Origin: Bacteroidota bacterium
Lineage (GTDB): Bacteria; Bacteroidota; Ignavibacteria; OLB7
DNA: 64,000 nucleotides
NCBI GenBank assembly: GCA_018266795.1
Contig: JAFDZV010000049.1
Span: 1 to 64,000 of the forward strand
Direction: 5' to 3'
The position numbers and the translations under genes are program-made. Positions 62,201 to 64,000 of this stretch are shown piece after piece. Within the stretch, counting starts at the first letter, position 1, and each line of letters begins with the position of its first letter. A model generated the notes under the pieces. It was not told the origin of the DNA and made no database searches. It saw nothing but the letters and a program-made list of their open reading frames with translations.

Positions 62201-64000
62201 CACGACGATCAACGCTCCGCGGATCGGCAACGGCCTGACCGACGCGCAGGTGAACGACAACCTGACGATCAACGGTGGTACGGTTGATGCAACGCCGATC
62301 GGTGCTACGACACCGAGCACCGGCGCCTTCACGACGATCAACGGCGCAAGCCTTTCGCTGACCGCGAAGGGTACCTCCGCTTCCACCGTCGCGGCCGATC
62401 CGGGCAACACGCTGGTGACGAAGGACTTCGTGACCGCGCCGGGCAACGTAGCAGTGAGCACGAACGGAACGCTCACGGGTGATGGAACAATCGGCAACCC
62501 GCTTGGTGTGAACCTCGCCAACGCAAACACGTGGACCGGCACGCAGACGCTGCCGACGACGGCTGCTCAGGGCGATGCGGTGATCAACTCCGCGAATGCC
62601 GGCACCACGACGATCAACGCTCCGCGGATCGGCAACGGCCTGACCGACGCGCAGGTGAACGACAACCTGACGATCAACGGCGGTACGGTGGACAACACGC
62701 CGATCGGCGCCACGACGCCCAACACCGGTGCCTTCACGTCGGTCAGCATAACGGGGAAGGCAACGTCGGCCTCCACCGTCGCAGCCGATCCGGGCAACAC
62801 GCTGGTGACGAAGGACTTCGTGACCGCAGCCGGCAACGTCGCCGTGAGCACGAACACAACGATGACGGGCGACGGAACAACGGGCAACCCGCTCGGCGTC
62901 AACCTCGCCAACCCGAATACATGGACCGGCGATCAGACGCTGCCGACGACGGCTGCACAGGGTGATGCGCTCATCGCTTCCACCAACGCCGGCACCACGA
63001 CGATCAACGATGCCCGCGTTGCCGACAACCTGACGGTGAACGGCGGAACGGTGGACAACACGCCGATCGGCGCTACGACACCGAGCACCGGCGCATTCAC
63101 GACGATCAATGGCGCAAGCCTTTCGCTGACCGCGAAGGGTACCTCCGCCTCCACCGTCGCGGCCGATCCGGGCAACACACTGGTGACGAAGGACTTCGTG
63201 ACCGCAGCCGGCAACGTCGCCGTGAGCACGAACACAACGATGACGGGCGACGGAACAACGGGCAACCCGCTCGGCGTCAACCTCGCCAACCCGAACACGT
63301 GGACCGGCGAGCAGACGCTTCCGGTGAACGCAACGCAGGGTGATGCGCTCATCGCTTCCACCAATGCCGGCACAACGACCGTCAACGCCGCTCGTATCGG
63401 CAACGGTCTGACCGACGCACAGGTGAACGACAACCTGACGGTGAATGGTGGAACGGTTGATGCAACGCCGATCGGCGCAACAACGCCGAGCACCGGCGCC
63501 TTCACGACGATCGACGGAACCAGCCTCGCATTGACCGCAAAGGCAACGTCCGCTTCCACGGTCGTCGCCGATCCAGGCAACACGCTGGTGACGAAGGACT
63601 TCGTGACCGCAGCCGGCAACGTGGCGATCTCGACCGACGCAACGCTCACCGGCAACGGCACCTCCGGCAGCCCGCTCGGATTCAATCTCTCGAACCCGAA
63701 CACATGGACCGGCGAGCAGACGCTTCCGGTGAACGCAACGCAGGGTGATGCGCTCATCGCCTCCACCAATGCCGGCACAACGACCGTCAACGCCGCTCGT
63801 ATCGGCAACGGTCTGACCGACGCACAGGTGAACGACAACCTGACGATCAACGGTGGTACGGTTGATGCAACGCCGATCGGCGCAACAACGCCGAGCACCG
63901 GCGCCTTCACGACGATCAACGGCGCAAGCCTTGCGCTGACCGCAAAGGGTACTTCCGCTTCGACCGTCGCGGCCGATCCGGGCAACACCCTCGTCACGAA
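59262..64000 (+). CDS. Giant tandem-repeat exported protein (3' end outside window)
   Basis: At least 1579 codons from ATG 59262, open to the window edge. Signal peptide MKRILHTLLGAAAGVVLVGG. The N-terminal domain QISYQGLVTNAAGQAVSDGP ... FDKQYWIGTTIG ... PRIALTAAPYSFRSL is the usual head of long fibre-like proteins in this phylum. Then come GAVSLSKIDATGSQPGQVLM and short-strand segments (IKLKDSTITGSKLASGSV). From ~residue 400 it is a tandem array of 126- or 135-residue units, each with LGVNLANPNTWTGTQTLP, GDALIASTNAGTTTI, DNLTINGGTVNNTPIGATTP, STGAFTTI, KGTSAST and DPGNTLVTKDFV. Units are nearly identical in DNA. The fold is probably a beta-solenoid/trimeric fibre, adhesin or tail-fibre-like. 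Members often end in an endosialidase chaperone domain, which cannot be checked here. Confidence 0.88.
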   Translation, partial: MKRILHTLLGAAAGVVLVGGALYAQLPQQISYQGLVTNAAGQAVSDGPYSMTFRLYEQPTGGTAIWTESQSSVQISRGLFNVILGRINPFQLPFDKQYWIGTTIGSNNEISPRIALTAAPYSFRSLTADSAYAVPVNAIGTENIRNGAVSLSKIDATGSQPGQVLMSNGTNVTWAAPGNGSGTGVTSINGVTGAIQLNTSGGIILNRSGDTFTLKGPTGISSINSADNAIGVTNGTGPAVSLTLQPESLYDFYLLNSGISGIKLKDSTITGSKLASGSVTASQLSDNSVTSSKVVDGSIQNIDLANPYITINPGIGISGGGTVPLGGSVTVNNAGVLSVAGTANQVNVSSATGAVTLSLPQNIATTSSPTFNSLTLTGKATSASTALGDPGNTLVTKDYLTTLSTLPASADATLVGDGTVPNPLGINLAHPNTWTATQTLPTTAGQGDALIASTNAGSTTIIDARVADNLTINGGTINNTPIGAATPSTGAFTSISGTGLALSGKGTSASTVAADPGSTLVTKDFVTNPGNVAVSTNATITGNGTTATPLGVNLANPNTWTGTQTLPVTGVQGDALIASTNAGTTTINAPRIGNGLTDAQVNDNLTINGGTVNNTPIGATTPSTGAFTTINGTSLALTAKGTSASTVAADPGNTLVTKDFVTTPGNVSVSTNVTMTGNGTTGSPLGVNLANANTWTGTQTLPTTAAQGDALIASTNNGTTTIVDARVADNLTINGGTVNNTPIGATTPSTGAFTTINGTSLALTAKGTSASTLPADPGNTLVTKDFVTAPGNVAVSTNATITGDGTTGNPLGVNLANPNTWTGTQTLPTTAAQGDALIASTNNGTTTINAPRIGNGLTDAQVNDNLTINGGTVDNTPIGATTPSTGTFTTINGASLSLTAKGTSASTVPADPGNTLVTKDFVTTAGNVAVSTDATLTGNGTVGSPLGFNLANANTWTATQAFPATGAQGDALITSTNAATTTINAPRIGNGLTDAQVNDNLTINGGTVDATPIGATTPSTGAFTTINGASLSLTAKGTSASTVAADPGNTLVTKDFVTAPGNVAVSTNGTLTGDGTIGNPLGVNLANANTWTGTQTLPTTAAQGDAVINSANAGTTTINAPRIGNGLTDAQVNDNLTINGGTVDNTPIGATTPNTGAFTSVSITGKATSASTVAADPGNTLVTKDFVTAAGNVAVSTNTTMTGDGTTGNPLGVNLANPNTWTGDQTLPTTAAQGDALIASTNAGTTTINDARVADNLTVNGGTVDNTPIGATTPSTGAFTTINGASLSLTAKGTSASTVAADPGNTLVTKDFVTAAGNVAVSTNTTMTGDGTTGNPLGVNLANPNTWTGEQTLPVNATQGDALIASTNAGTTTVNAARIGNGLTDAQVNDNLTVNGGTVDATPIGATTPSTGAFTTIDGTSLALTAKATSASTVVADPGNTLVTKDFVTAAGNVAISTDATLTGNGTSGSPLGFNLSNPNTWTGEQTLPVNATQGDALIASTNAGTTTVNAARIGNGLTDAQVNDNLTINGGTVDATPIGATTPSTGAFTTINGASLALTAKGTSASTVAADPGNTLVT
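60561..64000 (+). repeat. Tandem coding repeats of 378 and 405 bp
   Basis: Measured from the tryptophan codon of TWT in each unit (60561, 60939, 61344, 61722, 62127, 62532, 62922, 63300, 63705) the periods are 378, 405, 378, 405, 405, 390, 378 and 405 bp. Long units carry a 9-codon insertion (RIGNGLTDAQVN in place of RVADN). All periods are multiples of three. The array continues past the window end. Confidence 0.92.

Noticed and set aside
59592-63997. Long minus-strand frames (596, 522 and 354 codons) with regular VLTATLPAAVTKSFVTSVLP repeats
   Set aside because: They are the antisense of the tandem repeats; the plus frame has a start, signal peptide and known head domain. The periodicity is inherited from the real gene.

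Overview
The window comes from a GC-rich bacterium of the Bacteroidota/Ignavibacteria/Kapabacteria (FCB) type. About nine unrelated secreted proteins end in the same type-A C-terminal sorting domain used by the type IX secretion system (T9SS): a 'PNP' strand, a central Y/VxxxG turn, 'G.Y...' and a terminal basic hydrophobic strand. Several also carry Ig-like, cohesin-like, SBBP, VCBS or HYDIN-like modules common in this phylum. One promoter (33262-33269) matches the Bacteroidota TAnnTTTG -7 box. No rRNA, tRNA, CRISPR array, transposase or integrase was recognised. Lineage is inferred from protein architecture, not from a marker gene.

Layout. 196-10376 (minus) is a five-gene run: an OmpH/Skp-like protein, a lipoprotein, a 1631-aa RHS-type exported protein, a ~1000-aa protein carrying the RHS tail-like part, and a LolA-like periplasmic protein. 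10497-16455 holds two T9SS cargo genes facing outward from a 1.8-kb gene-free stretch. 16651-20354 is a metabolic patch: DinB-family protein, EamA permease translationally coupled to a biotin ligase, a small membrane protein, and an avidin-like beta-barrel. 20788-39078 is dominated by very large cell-surface proteins: BNR/sialidase-like, two related glycine-rich proteins, a lipoprotein, and a 1939-aa SBBP/Ig protein. 39723-42047 encodes a DUF4157 (eCIS core) protein fused to a lysozyme-like C-terminal region. 42573-46275 holds a beta-helix T9SS protein, exonuclease III and DNA polymerase IV.

46276-48190 is an AT-richer foreign-looking segment. It carries a hipBA toxin-antitoxin pair with a sigma70-type promoter and three regularly spaced palindromic operators. 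It is bounded on one side by intact dinB and on the other by a truncated second copy of the dinB 5' end. 48283-51771 is a two-gene sensor kinase/hybrid response-regulator operon. 52430-54642 is an ECF sigma factor coupled to an anti-sigma-like membrane protein that carries a T9SS-like C-terminus. 54954-56135 is a cyclopropane-fatty-acid synthase. 56136-58586 is gene-poor. From 58587 to the end lie a small T9SS protein and a giant tandem-repeat exported protein that runs off the window.

Biologically, most of the DNA specifies exported or surface-displayed material (adhesins, RHS-like protein, repeat protein). A few stress/persistence and DNA-repair genes (hipBA, dinB, xth) and signalling genes are embedded among them. 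Very long open frames lie opposite many of the real genes; these are GC-codon-bias shadows and are omitted.
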